A stretch of DNA of 64,000 nt from Allantophomopsis cytisporea (Eukaryota > Ascomycota > Leotiomycetes > Phacidiales > Phacidiaceae). This document shows, one piece after another, positions 23,984 to 34,566 of the stretch (position 1 is its first letter; each line of letters starts with the position of its first letter). The stretch spans positions 930,001-994,000 of the forward strand of contig CP103023.1 of assembly GCA_024752435.1 (NCBI GenBank). Direction: 5' to 3'. The notes under the pieces were generated by a model, which did not search any database, was not told where the DNA came from, and saw only the letters and a list, made by a program, of their open reading frames with translations. A program made the translations under genes and the position numbers.

Positions 23984-25343
23984 CTAAAGTGTGAACCAAG
24001 GATGTTTCAAAATATCCTTAAGTGAAGAACGTTCTTCCGGGTTCCACTTGAAGATTCCCTCCAAGAGATCTCGGAATAAAACAGCCTCTTCGGTTGGTAC
24101 TCGAGTCCCAGGTCGCTCAAAGAAAGTCCCAAATTCCTCGCCTAGACCGTCCCGTGAAGCTTCTGATCCTATATCCGCAATCTGCTTTTCTAGAGGCCAG
24201 TCCTCATAATCTTCATGAATCGAGGTCCCATCCTCGTTGAAATAGAGAGATCTCTTCTGCCATGCGTTCCACCACGGATCCGGCATTTTCCCGAGTAAAT
24301 TAACAAGCTGGGACAGCGCTTCATGGTCACTACCAAACCAATCTTCAAACAACTGCTGACCGGCCCGTATTTCGTAAATGACACATCCCAGTGACCAGAT
24401 ATCCGACTTCACACTCACTTTACCATCTAGTATGAACTCCGGAGCAGCAAAGTGATAAGGTATGCCGATATCCTCTTTTCTCGGAGGTTTATCAATTGGG
24501 AAAGCTTCCCCATAGTCTACCAGCAAAGCATCCCCCACCAGGAACTTGGCATCTAAAGGTAGAGCTGGAGCTATAAGATAGCGTGGAGCCGAATCACATA
24601 CTATGGGGTTCTGATTCTGATCTAGAACTTCGTCTTCGACGAGTTCTCCAAATCGTTCATAGACCTCTTCGATAGACCAGGTGTCGATCGAACCAATCCT
24701 AAGTAAGACATTTGATGGGGTCAAGTCTACAAGCAGAGTCAGTATTGACACGAGTTTGAGGGATTATTTGCGTACCTCCATGACAAAATCCTTGTGAGTG
24801 GGTGTAGTCTAATGCTTCTGCTGTCTGCTTGGCAACTTTTCTTGCGATGTCGGCTCGCAGTCTACACGTCGGTGTAGGCTTCTCATATCGTAGTCCAGAG
24901 ATACTCGGTCCTGCTACCTCAGAGACAAGGCACAGATGCCGTCCATTAGGGCCATCGAACTTGAAGCTGGTGTCTATCGAAGCAACATGATTCTTTCCAG
25001 GATGGTCGGCAGAGCCGCTTTTCAGCTTCTTCAACACCTCAAGCTCCATGTATTCATCCGAGTTTTCTGCTCTAATAATTTTCAAAGCAACGTACCGAGA
25101 AGAATGAGTGTCGCTGGCCAGCCAGACAGTAGAATAGCCACCGTAGCCTAGCTTGTGGAGCACTTTAAATCTGTCATTGATAATATCTCCAATACTCGTA
25201 GGGTGAAGTCCGCCTGGTTCGTAGTCATATATATCTTCCATAAGATCCAGGAAACATGGCTTGTATCTCTCGTGAGCTTTAGGTTTCGATTCGGGAGAGC
25301 CGTTATTTGCAGGCATTGAAGAGGCACTAGGCTCCGATGACAT
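23984..25343 (-). CDS. SRPK-like protein kinase
   Basis: Exons 25343-24776 and 24726-23984 with a 49-bp intron give 436 residues; the intron falls inside the catalytic HGD. I start at the ATG at 25343 (MSSEPSASS) because the upstream frame is hydrophobic and promoter-like. Kinase marks: glycine loop GYGGYSTVW (about 66-74), lysine in VALKII (88), catalytic loop HGDLTPSNVLL (188-198), VDYGEAF in place of DFG, FAAPEF and SDIWSLGCVIYE. The final ILKHPWFTL is the usual subdomain XI end. HGD and DYG versions are common in fungal SRPK-related kinases, which usually phosphorylate Ser/Arg-rich proteins, though many paralogues are uncharacterised. Activity is likely because Lys and both Asp are kept. 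Confidence 0.9.
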
Positions 25344-26313
25344 TGTGAGATGACGATTAAAGAAGAAAAAGATAGATTTCAAGTGAGTTGGAGAACAACG
25401 AGTGAAAATTCGTCGGTGATACTCTTTACTTTTAATTCTTGTGAACGGTCTTATGTATTTATACAGAAACAGCGAGCCGAGTGTTAGCTCTCGAGATGGT
25501 CTCATTGGCCAAATCTAACACAGCTTTTATAGGCGCTACACAGCCATGTTGGACTTCAGCAAGGTGAATCAGAATGGCTTCGGTGAGGTCCAACATGCCT
25601 CATTGGGGCTGACCGCCGGGTGAAGAAAAGCACAGCGCTTAAGCAACAACGTGCATATTACAGTCACGTGATACAACATCTATGCGACAAGGATTTCAAC
25701 AAGACGTAAGTTCACTGATGACTCAACTCATGTTGGTGTTTTGTGCTGACTGATGTCTAGATCCTCCAAATACCTTGAAATTGTTGGTATGTTGGTGTTT
25801 CGCACCTATTCATCCATTGGACGGTCTCAAGTGCCGAGTCGCAACCAACCAGCGGCATTCCCGTCGGCATATAGTTATTCATCGAATCTGATGCTTCCTG
25901 TTTGATTACTCGTAATTACTAATGAGTGTTACTGTAGGATATTCGTAATTTCATACGAATGCTTACAGCAATCCTAGCCGCTGCGTGTTACTCCTGGCCG
26001 TATTCTTTGACCCCAAGATTCAACATCAAATTTCAAGTAGGCAGGCATACAAACATTACGAGACACTATACGCATCACAGCGATACGCTTTTGCAAGTTG
26101 AAGAAACAGAAACAGCCTCGGGTCTATGGTATTTATCGAGAGGAAGCAATCAGGGAATCATTATAAAGATCATCATCCCACTCGAATATGAATATGTTGT
26201 TCAACCCAAATCACAAAGATCTTTCGTACAGATTACACCACTTCAAGCTATACATTTGCAAGCTCTTACCTTTTATAATAACCATCTCTCGTGAAATACC
26301 TTGCCATATCATT
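25344..26313. other. Divergent spacer
   Basis: About 1 kb between the kinase gene and the small plus-strand gene. A 10-base inverted repeat (catgttggac at 25545-25554, gtccaacatg at 25588-25597) lies about 200-250 bp upstream of the kinase start. Nothing else stands out. Confidence 0.5.
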
Positions 26314-26860
26314 ATGTCCTACTTGTTTCAAAATACAACAGAAAACAATCCTGTCCACATCGAATGGCATACCAACAAGCCTAGGAGAGCAGGCAAAGCT
26401 GTACTCAAACCATTTACCGAGTACCTTGCTCAGAAATCTTCTGAGTCAGTTAGACTCCAGATTTGTCATATACGGTAATTATAGTTCCAAGACATGAGTT
26501 TTTGAACATTCTTATGTGCACTTTCAGCTGACATATTAGACATATTCCTCATGCTACTACTCGAGTGGGAGGACGGACCGTTCCCTATCAGAATCATGCA
26601 ACAATGTATTGGTTTGCACGTAAGTCTATTCGAATTCAAAAGTGCTTGCTGAGCTGACGGGCTTCATACCAGATGATCCGAGAAGCTCGGATAAGGCCGT
26701 CTGGGTGTCAACAGGAGCTCTTCAAGGGCATGCATTCTGCGATGATGACAATACAAGGTACCTTGAAAACCATGAGGTCATTAAGGGCAAAGTAAATCCT
26801 GAGGTTTGGCCGTACAATCCAGGTCCTTACGTGGTCTCTGATCTGTCAAAGTACAATTGA
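26314..26860 (+). CDS. Small unknown protein, three exons
   Basis: I assembled this model from three frames: exons 26314-26474, 26540-26619 and 26673-26860, giving 142 residues. Both introns (65 and 53 bp) have a CTGAC branch site shortly before the acceptor, and both joins keep frame. The product begins MSYLFQNTTENN, has a basic segment (HTNKPRRAGKAVLKPF), then RVGGRTVPYQNHATMYWFAH spanning the second join, and ends in an acidic/aromatic part (GHAFCDDDNTRYLENHE, PEVWPYNPGPYVV). No signal peptide or membrane segment is visible. I do not recognise a family. The reading continuity suggests a real gene, but no homologue check was possible. Confidence 0.6.
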
Positions 26861-27011
26861 TGGGCATACTCTAGCGTCTGTGCGATTTAGTTGGATGTCA
26901 CACGGAAGAACTGATAATTCTGCAAAATCTCGAATACATATCAACCATATATTCACAGTCTAAGATGGCGCTAAAGTGACCATGCTCCAAAACTCTGTGC
27001 TATCTAAATTT

Positions 27012-27870
27012 TCAAATCATCTCTATATCATTAATGTTCACAATGTCTGGTTTACCCTCTTTCTTACCATCAACTCCAACTTCTAACAAATGCGCACTCT
27101 CAACAGTTGAGCCCTCCTCGAAAACAAACTGACGATAGTCGCAGTTCTTAAATCCAGTCCCTGAAAACATTAGCTGGCCTTCATTTGTTTAGCACGAAGA
27201 AAAACACTCACCGCGTTCATAATCAAACGTCCTCCAGTCTTCCATCATATAATGCAGAAAAGCGCCATGGGTCACAAGTACAATAGTCTTCTCAGGCCTT
27301 GCAAATAGCCAAGACCTTAGCCTCGCTGCACGAGCTATCACAGCCGTTAATTGTGCCGCATATTTTCCCTCCTAGAAGAATCAGTCCAGATCAAGATCAA
27401 AATTCGCAAGTTCGTGCAACGAATGGAAAACATACCTTTCTACACCAACCCTCTTCCACAAACTCAAAATCAATCCTCCGCAAAACCTCCTCGCCCAGCA
27501 CTTCACGTAATTGCTCCCTCAGTTCGGGCTCTTCAAAGCCCACGTCACAATCTTTGGCACTAATCTCCTGCGCATCCGGCACCAGAACAATCTTCCCCTG
27601 TCTCCCCAAATCAGGCCCAAAACTCCTCACCGCAGTTTCAATGGCTCTTTTCAGGGGCGACGCCATCACGAGATCTAACTCGCCGTGCGCCGGAAAAGTC
27701 GCCGACAGATGCGCGCATTGCTTCTTTCCAAGCTCCGTTAACGCTGCGTCGCGGATATGATGAGAGTTCTGCGGAAGTTAGCTTATGCGCTGCGAGTTTA
27801 TTGGCAGGGAGGTAACCTTAAGATTGTGCAGACCCTCGGCGTGGCGGACGAGGTAGAGGGTGGGAGGCAT
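27012..27870 (-). CDS. Histidine phosphatase (phosphoglycerate mutase-like)
   Basis: Four exons (27870-27817, 27768-27436, 27371-27212, 27160-27012; introns 48, 64, 51 bp) give 231 residues. The protein opens MPPTLYLVRHAEGLHN, the RHG-type catalytic motif with the phospho-accepting His at residue 10. TELGKKQ, then ASPLKRAIETA (second Arg), and later VTHGAFLHY with the second catalytic His complete the family pattern. It belongs to the small fungal group of PGM-like phosphatases, which act on diverse phospho-substrates in the cytosol; the exact substrate is unknown. The last exon (GTGFKNCDYRQFVFEE) is typical of the group's C-terminus. All splice joins keep frame. Confidence 0.9.
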
Positions 27871-28528
27871 TTTCGTGAGAGAGAGGAGATGTAGTATGGA
27901 GTGAGAGCTACGAGAGCAGATTTTGAGGGCAAAATCGGCGGGAAAGATTTACTCTTATGATGTGAGATGCTGTCCTCGTGACTTGTGATTTTTTTGATGC
28001 CTTCAAAAAGATCGCAGTATTTTGAGGTTTGGGGGAAGTTAGCCGAAGAAGGATGAAGAAAGGGTTAGCGTCGGAGAAAAATATGCGGCCGGCTCAGTTT
28101 CTATTTTGGTATTAATGATGATGATGGCCACAAAAGGGAGATTTAGAACATATTATTCAAACAAACATGAACTTCTCAATTGAAATTCTAACAATTGGCT
28201 TATTATCTATCGACTTTCGTACTCCATCAGTTATGTCAGGTAGAAGTCAATATTATTCGCGTCTCAAAATTATTTCAACTAGCTGCATTGTGGTGGGGAT
28301 CGGCGGAGTGCTTCCGGCAGTTGCCCCTGTTCACCAATGAAGGAGTCTTAATGATCTCTCCTTACCTTTTCAAGTCAAGCGGAGGGGTAATAACGGTAGG
28401 GTAAGGTAAGTTCATCAGTAGGTATGTATGTAAGTCAATCACACGTATAATATCAGATGGAGGGTTCATAACGCTGGACTTGTATGGCTGTACGGCCTTT
28501 TGTTCATACACTTTTGTTAAGGACATTC
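27871..28528. other. Intergenic upstream of the phosphatase
   Basis: About 650 bp holding the phosphatase promoter next to 27870. No gene or repeat is evident. Confidence 0.5.
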
Positions 28529-28795
28529 TCACATCGCTTCTCCACGACGTGGTTCCTGACAAAAGCGGAATATAGCTTGCGGACGACGAATAGGAGCAAA
28601 TTTCGTGAATTCATGGATCCTGCACTTCTCTGAGTAGAAATGCTCCCGGTTCTTGATACACTTTCTGGATGTGTAGCTATCACTTTGGGAGGAATTGTAA
28701 CCAATGGATGATCCGAAGAGGCGATTCTGAGCAGGGGACTGGGAGAAGTGCAAAAGTAAGTTTAACATTGTGGGCATAAGACTATGTAAGAACAA
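28529..28795 (-). pseudogene. Decayed 2EXR-domain copy
   Basis: A short minus-strand frame ends in RRPQAIFRFCQEPRRGEAM, which closely resembles the KPHAIFHTCQESRGEALRQF segment of the intact 2EXR gene just upstream of it in the same orientation. The portion before it keeps traces of the domain start (LLLHFSQSPAQNRLF against FHLFTKLPMEIRLQIW) but lacks the conserved WE..LP core, and no C-terminal part follows. It looks like the remnant of a tandem duplicate. The similarity is by eye only. Confidence 0.55.
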
Positions 28796-28849
28796 TCTGA
28801 TATATCACAGTAGCAGCAGTAAGTGAAGTAGCTGACAACAATCACTCCT

Positions 28850-29512
28850 CTAATTCCAGGCCAATACTTCCTGTTCCCACATAGCAACATCGTTACGCTT
28901 TATCAACCTTACATCAATCCTGGCTTTACATGTTTTATATCCTTTGGAGTCCTGTGTCATGCTGTCCGGCCACCACTCCTGGACATCCCATTTGATCGCT
29001 GTAACAATTCGATCTGCTAGAGAGTCCAGACCTCCCATGCCACCTTGGCTCTCTGGGCACATGCCGGAGTCCACAACGACTGTCAAAAGCTTGGTATCTG
29101 GGAAAATTTCTGTGACAAATTTTTCCCAATGTCCACGGAAAGCCTTAAATAGGATTCGATTGCAAGCCTCCCATTCTACTACAACATGTTCGGTACTCGG
29201 GGGCGTTGAAATCACAGGATTCTGCTCAAAGCGGCCTCTCCATAGGCGTTTCAAGGCACACCAGCCGTGGACTCCGTCGAAGAAAAAGGCATCCTTGTGA
29301 ACCCTTATGTACGTATTGTGCTTCCAGATGAATTGCCTTAGAGCTTCGCCTCTGGACTCCTGGCAGGTATGGAAAATAGCATGTGGTTTTTTCATTGGCA
29401 CTACATCATCGCCATGCGAAGACATTCGAATGAGTTGAGCATCTGGAAGAGCGTTTTCCCAGATCTGCAGCCGAATCTCCATGGGAAGTTTGGTGAATAG
29501 ATGGAAAGTCAT
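28850..29512 (-). CDS. 2EXR-domain protein
   Basis: A single-exon gene of 220 residues from the ATG at 29512. The frame is open further upstream but without an ATG. The start MTFHLFTKLPMEIRLQIWE is the classic opening of the fungal 2EXR family (F-box-like, named for a doubled ExR motif; here MEIRLQIW). A PHAIFHTCQESRGEAL segment follows at about residues 42-57, where such proteins have a conserved CxxSR/E element. The remainder (LRQFIWKHNTYIRV, FFFDGVHGW, DTKLLTVVVDSG) matches the usual beta-rich body. These proteins form large families in Leotiomycetes and relatives; their function is unknown. A decayed copy lies immediately downstream. Confidence 0.85.
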   Translation of the reverse strand: MTFHLFTKLPMEIRLQIWENALPDAQLIRMSSHGDDVVPMKKPHAIFHTCQESRGEALRQFIWKHNTYIRVHKDAFFFDGVHGWCALKRLWRGRFEQNPVISTPPSTEHVVVEWEACNRILFKAFRGHWEKFVTEIFPDTKLLTVVVDSGMCPESQGGMGGLDSLADRIVTAIKWDVQEWWPDSMTQDSKGYKTCKARIDVRLIKRNDVAMWEQEVLAWN

Positions 29513-30406
29513 GACTTGAATGTTTGATAAGCTCTCCAATATCAATCAGCCTAAAGAAGAATAACGATGAATGACATTCGACTTACAGTGTTCTCTACTT
29601 GTACCTGACAGTCGTATCTTTGAGAAGTCTTGAGATTCATTCCACGCTGTAGAATTGATAGAAGAATTGTAGCACTCAATGTAAATAACGGTATTCGATG
29701 ATTCGAGTCAGCAAGTACGATGATTTCTTGTCAAGATGCGGGGATATGGAATGAATATGAGCAAGATGCAGCTATTTTAGTTCACGGAGTCAGGTATGCG
29801 TGGTTAGTATATAATGCTGATTGAAAAGCATGTGATATTCTCTGAGAAGGTTACGCTTCATGATTAGATCCCGCGTTGGCCTAAAAAGATGACTAAACTG
29901 CAAAGGTACAATTTAGCAACACATAGGGTTTGGTCAGTATATGTGCGGTACAGGCACTTCTGTACTGTTAGATTATATTTAGAAGTCTAAGCGAATGAAT
30001 GAACTCTTGATAAGTTGAGTTAATATAGGTTTCGTGAGTTCAAAAGTGACTATTTAGCCGTAGGGATGTGCTTAGGTGAAATATTTCTAGCATTAATTAT
30101 GTTACAAATCTACCGTCATTTCATATCATTATGGGCGTAAGATGTTTATTATAATCATGTAACTATGCAAGGAAGCATTTCTCATGGTACCAGTTAGCTT
30201 AGACTAGGCTTCCTGACAAACGTAAAGCCGTATAAGAGTATGCAGCCTGAGAGAATCAGCTGAGACTAACTAATTAGGAGGCTACTATCTGGACCATAGT
30301 AATTCTGAGTTTGCGCAAGTTTAAAGCCTAGGAAACCGGATTGTACCATACAAATCCCCCTACGTGTTCACAGCAAGTGAGTCCCATGTATTCTCGCACT
30401 AAGCAT
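29513..30406. other. Intergenic, AT-rich
   Basis: About 0.9 kb, AT-rich, with no convincing frame. It includes the promoter of the 2EXR gene and the 3' end of the DUF2235 gene. Confidence 0.5.
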
Positions 30407-32073
30407 TCATTCGGTTTCCTCCCCCTCGAACGACAATTCGAATAGTCTGCAAAGATCCCTTGACCTTTTCTGGATCTCGAGATTCGTGCGAGAGACCATC
30501 GATTCCTCATACGTTCCCGGGACAGCCTGTATGCTAAGTTCGTTTATAACAACCCCCCAACCCTTCATGTCTTCATTTCCTTCATCTTTGTCGTCAGGCT
30601 TCCATCTCTCTGCTTCTTTCTTCCATTTGCCCCACAGCTTGATTTCCTCCGGTTTTGGGTCCTGCCAAGCGAGTTTGAAGCTATCCCACAATTCAACTTC
30701 TCTCGGCACCGAGTTGTCTTGGGTGTTCTTCTTTGCAGCTCCTTCCCTTAGCAACGGAACCGTGAAATGAACTTTGAGTGTGTCTTTGAGATTTGACTTC
30801 TCTCCGGCAGCATCATCGAGCCCTCTTTGGCGTTTACCATCGAAGAATTTGAATGTGAGGTAATTCCCAAGCGACCACCACCAGGATGGCGGATTTACAT
30901 GGCCTGCATGCAGTCAATAAGCCAGACACGTATCATGGTAGATGGTTATGGGTCTTTACCCTTAGACTTCAATAAGCTTTCGTACCTGGGCTTCCAGCCC
31001 GTCTCTCTAGAGGGCGGAAGCGGTAGGATTGCTTGTAGGAGCGCTCCTTCATCGAAGGCTGCACAACTGACCGCCTGGATCTGCGATATCATCCATAATA
31101 GAGCTATTGTCGATAGACCGGCATCTGCATTACCGCCCCCAATGTCTGTGTGATATCCAGTGAAGAGACATTGCTCGACTTTTGATTCGTGCCCAACCCT
31201 TTTCTTTGACTTGACCTCCTCCCTCTTGGTCCACAGCATCGGCTGAAAACTTGATCTCTCCTCATCCAAAGCGACAGCCAAGAACGCATTTTCCACGGCA
31301 CTTGGTACTTCGTCCTTGACAAAACTAAAACCTTGATTCCATAGAGCACTGACTGTGTCCCACTCGGCCAGTACCTTTATACTTACTGGGTGAGAAATTT
31401 TGGCATTTTGGTACTCACTAGGAATCTCTCCGTTTCCTTGACACCAACTCTCGAAGATATTGGCAAGCAAGGAGAGATATCTGCGTCTGATTAGACCTAT
31501 CCTACTGATAAAGGAGGCGAGACACCGGACTGCGAAAGCCCCTCGTGAGAATCCGACCAAGATGATCTCATCATTTCCCGAACCGAAGTTGAAATTGTTA
31601 CAGAGGAAACAGTAAGCATCCAGAATGCTTCTATTTAGGCCTGTTAAGTGTCGTTAGTAATACTGCCTCTCTAGGGTCAGGGATGGCTATATGGAATTCT
31701 TCCAACCTGCTCCGGTTAATCCTGAGTACGAGTAGTCGAGTGGAATTGGCAGGACAGAAGTAGTCCCCACCCCACCTGCGTAGTAGACTACTTGTGGAAC
31801 TACTTTAGTGCTATCGCGACCATGCCGATCAATGGAGCGTGCGAGCCTTGCGACGTTGGTCGGCGGCGCGATCGAGCCCGTCGCGTTCATCCAAGTGCCG
31901 TCACAGCATACAAATAAGCGCTTCATTCCATACTCATCTGCTTCTGCTTTCGACTGCCTCTTAGGTAAGTCAGAGCCAGCCTTTTTGGTAGTCTGCTCTT
32001 TTTGTGATTTTCTCTTTGATGATTTTCTGCGCGATGACTTTCTCCGCGATGATATTCTTTGCTCCTCGCCCAT
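30407..32073 (-). CDS. DUF2235 alpha/beta-hydrolase
   Basis: Three exons (32073-31707, 31640-30960, 30903-30407; introns 66 and 56 bp) give 514 residues. The domain starts with KRLFVCCDGTWMNA (DGT at about 58-60), followed by PPTNVARLARSI and VYYAGGVGT. The nucleophile elbow GFSRGAFAVR has its Ser at about residue 154. FTGYHTDIGGGNAD carries the likely catalytic His/Asp region. This is the DUF2235 fold (Pfam PF09994), related to the Tle1 phospholipases; fungal members are mostly uncharacterised and some are secreted or cytosolic lipases. The N-terminus is a highly basic SSRRKSSRRKSSKRKS repeat preceding the domain. The last exon ends in FEGEETE. No signal peptide is seen, so it should be intracellular. 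Confidence 0.9.
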
Positions 32074-32845
32074 GATGATGGCACGAGAAAAGACTTGAGG
32101 TGGGGTCGCTCGTGGTGAGGACTTGGTTGGATAATGTATAATAGGGAAGAGTTGTTGAAGTAGAAGGCAGACATAAGTAGCCGAGAGCTTGCTATCGATT
32201 GCAGCTTACATACAACTAATGCGTGGCTTATCACAGGATGGTATGATTTGCAGGGCGCTTAACAACAAAATTCACCTGACTATTGTGTGACGGTAAAAAC
32301 ATCTGATTGCAGGAGTCAAACATGGATAAAACTGTGTATATATGATGTATTAATTGCCTTGTCGTTATTGTAGCTTAGAAATATACCATTTTGTGTTATG
32401 ATACGGCTTGATCTGGGGTCAATGTAGATTTTACCATTTTTATTGAACTTCTTCTACTAGAAAGCTTATCTTTAAAAAGTATACATGATAAGAATGCTTG
32501 TAAATTTGGAAGTGATATCGATGAATAGATTAAAAGTCTATTACATCTTTTTCAAAAAATTAAACTTTAAATTGTTCACAGTTTTGCTTAGACTTTTGTT
32601 GACCATACTTTGACGAACATTTTCATGTACTACTTAGCTTGTTAAAGATACAAAAATTAGCAAGTATTATTATGAAGTTGCCGAGTCATTTTTGTTTCTT
32701 TACCCTTTCCAATGCCCCTTGAAACACAGACGAACTTCTGGTACTGCCCTCTTGACGATGATATGTTTGGTATGCTATTACGGAAACTCATATAGATATA
32801 CCAGTAATTTGTATGATTATCCCACTTACACTCACTCGACTTTAT
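32074..32845. other. Intergenic, strongly AT-rich
   Basis: Nearly 0.8 kb of AT-rich sequence between two minus-strand genes; no gene seen. The part next to 32073 should be the promoter of the hydrolase gene. Confidence 0.5.
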
Positions 32846-33928
32846 CTACACATCGAAAGGGCGTATTACAACTTTCTCTCCTGAAACACCCTTTTTATTT
32901 AAAGCAAGCGCTTCTTCCACTGCTCCTAGTCCTCCACGAACCACGCGTGGCCTATTTGGCGTGAAAAGACCTTTAGCAATATAGCCATCCTCGTTTCCCA
33001 GACTCTTGACCATTGGTTCGCTCAGGTAACGCAAAGCTGGAGAACTACCAATACCCAAGATCTGTTTGATGGTAACTTTCGGCTCTTGCGATTGACTAAG
33101 CGCTACGGCATCTGGATCAATCGCCTCTGGGCGAACTACGTGCACCGTTACGACATGGCCAGATTCTTTCTTCGTGGCTTGAATAATTTGAACGCCCAAG
33201 ATCTGTGTGCTCTTCGCCGAGATGGAGTCGAACACGAATTCCAGGGGTAATTCACCGATGGCGGACTTGAAATCCTCGGACCCCGATTGGGCTCGGTCCA
33301 AGACGACATGTGCGCCGAGCTTTTTAAGATGCTCGTGGTTTGTGGCGCTCGCATTGGTGATAATCCTTTCGAAGCCTGAGAGTCTGGCTAGCTGGATTGC
33401 GTACTGGCCGACTGATGAAGCACCCCCAATGATGACTACGGCTTTACCTTTCCCGACCTGCTCACCTCCCTTCTCCCATGGGGCCTTCAGTTCATGACCT
33501 TCCACGTCGTAGAAAGCGGTTACAACGGCCATCGTTGCGAGACTGATTCCCGCAGCTTGATCGTCGCTGATGTTGCTTGGTGTCTTAGCGACCAGTGCAG
33601 CCGGCATCTTGCTATATTGTTGGAAAGTACTCGAGTCGTATTTGCCGATGATGCCCTGGAAGAAGACGCGATCGCCAATTGCGAAACCTGAGACATTGGG
33701 CCCAGTGGATGCAATAGTTCCAGCCGCATCTGATCCTAGTATAGCAGGGTACTGGCTGATGAAGGCGTCATGATCGCGCATCTTCCAGTCGACCGGATTG
33801 ATGGCCGTGGCTGTGATCTTGATCGCAACTTCTCCAGGCTCCAAGTTTCCCAAGGAGCGATCAGAGACAACGTTTTGCGCTTTTGGCTCGTGGACTATAG
33901 CAGCTTTGAAGGACTGGGGAACAGTCAT
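32846..33928 (-). CDS. Zinc-type MDR dehydrogenase / enoyl reductase-like
   Basis: A single-exon gene of 360 residues from the ATG at 33928 (six codons upstream have no ATG). It is a medium-chain dehydrogenase/reductase: a GroES-like start (AAIVHEPKAQNVV), AINPVDWKMRD, GSDAAGTI, GDRVFF, then the Rossmann segment VVIIGGASSVGQYAIQLARL and an ILGVQII-like helix. The catalytic-zinc Cys and the structural-zinc Cys cluster are absent, as in the trans-enoyl reductase and quinone-reductase-like branch. These enzymes reduce C=C or C=O bonds with NADPH and often act beside fungal synthases, but no synthase is present here. Upstream lies a short tandem repeat (34202-34228). Confidence 0.88.
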   Translation of the reverse strand: MTVPQSFKAAIVHEPKAQNVVSDRSLGNLEPGEVAIKITATAINPVDWKMRDHDAFISQYPAILGSDAAGTIASTGPNVSGFAIGDRVFFQGIIGKYDSSTFQQYSKMPAALVAKTPSNISDDQAAGISLATMAVVTAFYDVEGHELKAPWEKGGEQVGKGKAVVIIGGASSVGQYAIQLARLSGFERIITNASATNHEHLKKLGAHVVLDRAQSGSEDFKSAIGELPLEFVFDSISAKSTQILGVQIIQATKKESGHVVTVHVVRPEAIDPDAVALSQSQEPKVTIKQILGIGSSPALRYLSEPMVKSLGNEDGYIAKGLFTPNRPRVVRGGLGAVEEALALNKKGVSGEKVVIRPFDV

Positions 33929-34566
33929 TTTGTCTGAGCTGTTCAACTGGTGTGTTGTAGAAGTCGTACTCGTTAATTATACAAACGAAATGTATCTTCA
34001 ATAGGAGTTATTATCATTATATGCAGAAAAGAAAGCGCCTTTAAATACATTTTAAGTACTTGAGAAAGGTCAACATTCGCTTATCAACCAAGCAGTTTCT
34101 TTGATATCGAAGTATATAGATCTGCTTACTTTGAACAGTTTATGATGTCAGGCTGATGAACCCCTCACTTTAGAATCACAGAGACTAGTGTTAGCTGGGC
34201 CATCGAAACGATCGAAACGATCGAAACGACGGAAGCGAAAGAAGTGAGGGCGGGTCTTTCCGGGGAATACGGAGAATGTAGAGGACGCTATTGGCTCATA
34301 AACAAGCAGCTGGTCCGTGGCAATCTTTCTCCCCGCGAAAGGCGCTCCCGCATCCTTGTACCTACATATATGTATCGCACCAAGTCCCCTTTACTCAGGT
34401 AGGGCTGCTAGTGGAGTTTTTCTTTGTCGGCCCGCCACCGGTTCCGACATTCAACAGATCCTCTAAACAATTGAACTCGTCATATTTCTTAGTCTTGGAT
34501 ATCAGGATTGATAATCACCTGTATGTAAATGTTCTATTTATTCGTCTTTTCTAGTCTCATATTCAG
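33929..34566. promoter_or_regulatory. Intergenic upstream of the MDR gene
   Basis: About 640 bp between the MDR gene and the end of the reductase remnant. It contains the 9-bp tandem repeat described separately and should include the MDR promoter. No gene is seen. Confidence 0.4.
34202..34228. repeat. ATCGAAACG x3 tandem repeat
   Basis: Three perfect copies of the 9-bp unit, about 275 bp upstream of the MDR gene start. The junctions create overlapping CGATCG palindromes, so it may serve as a regulator binding array. Confidence 0.9.
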
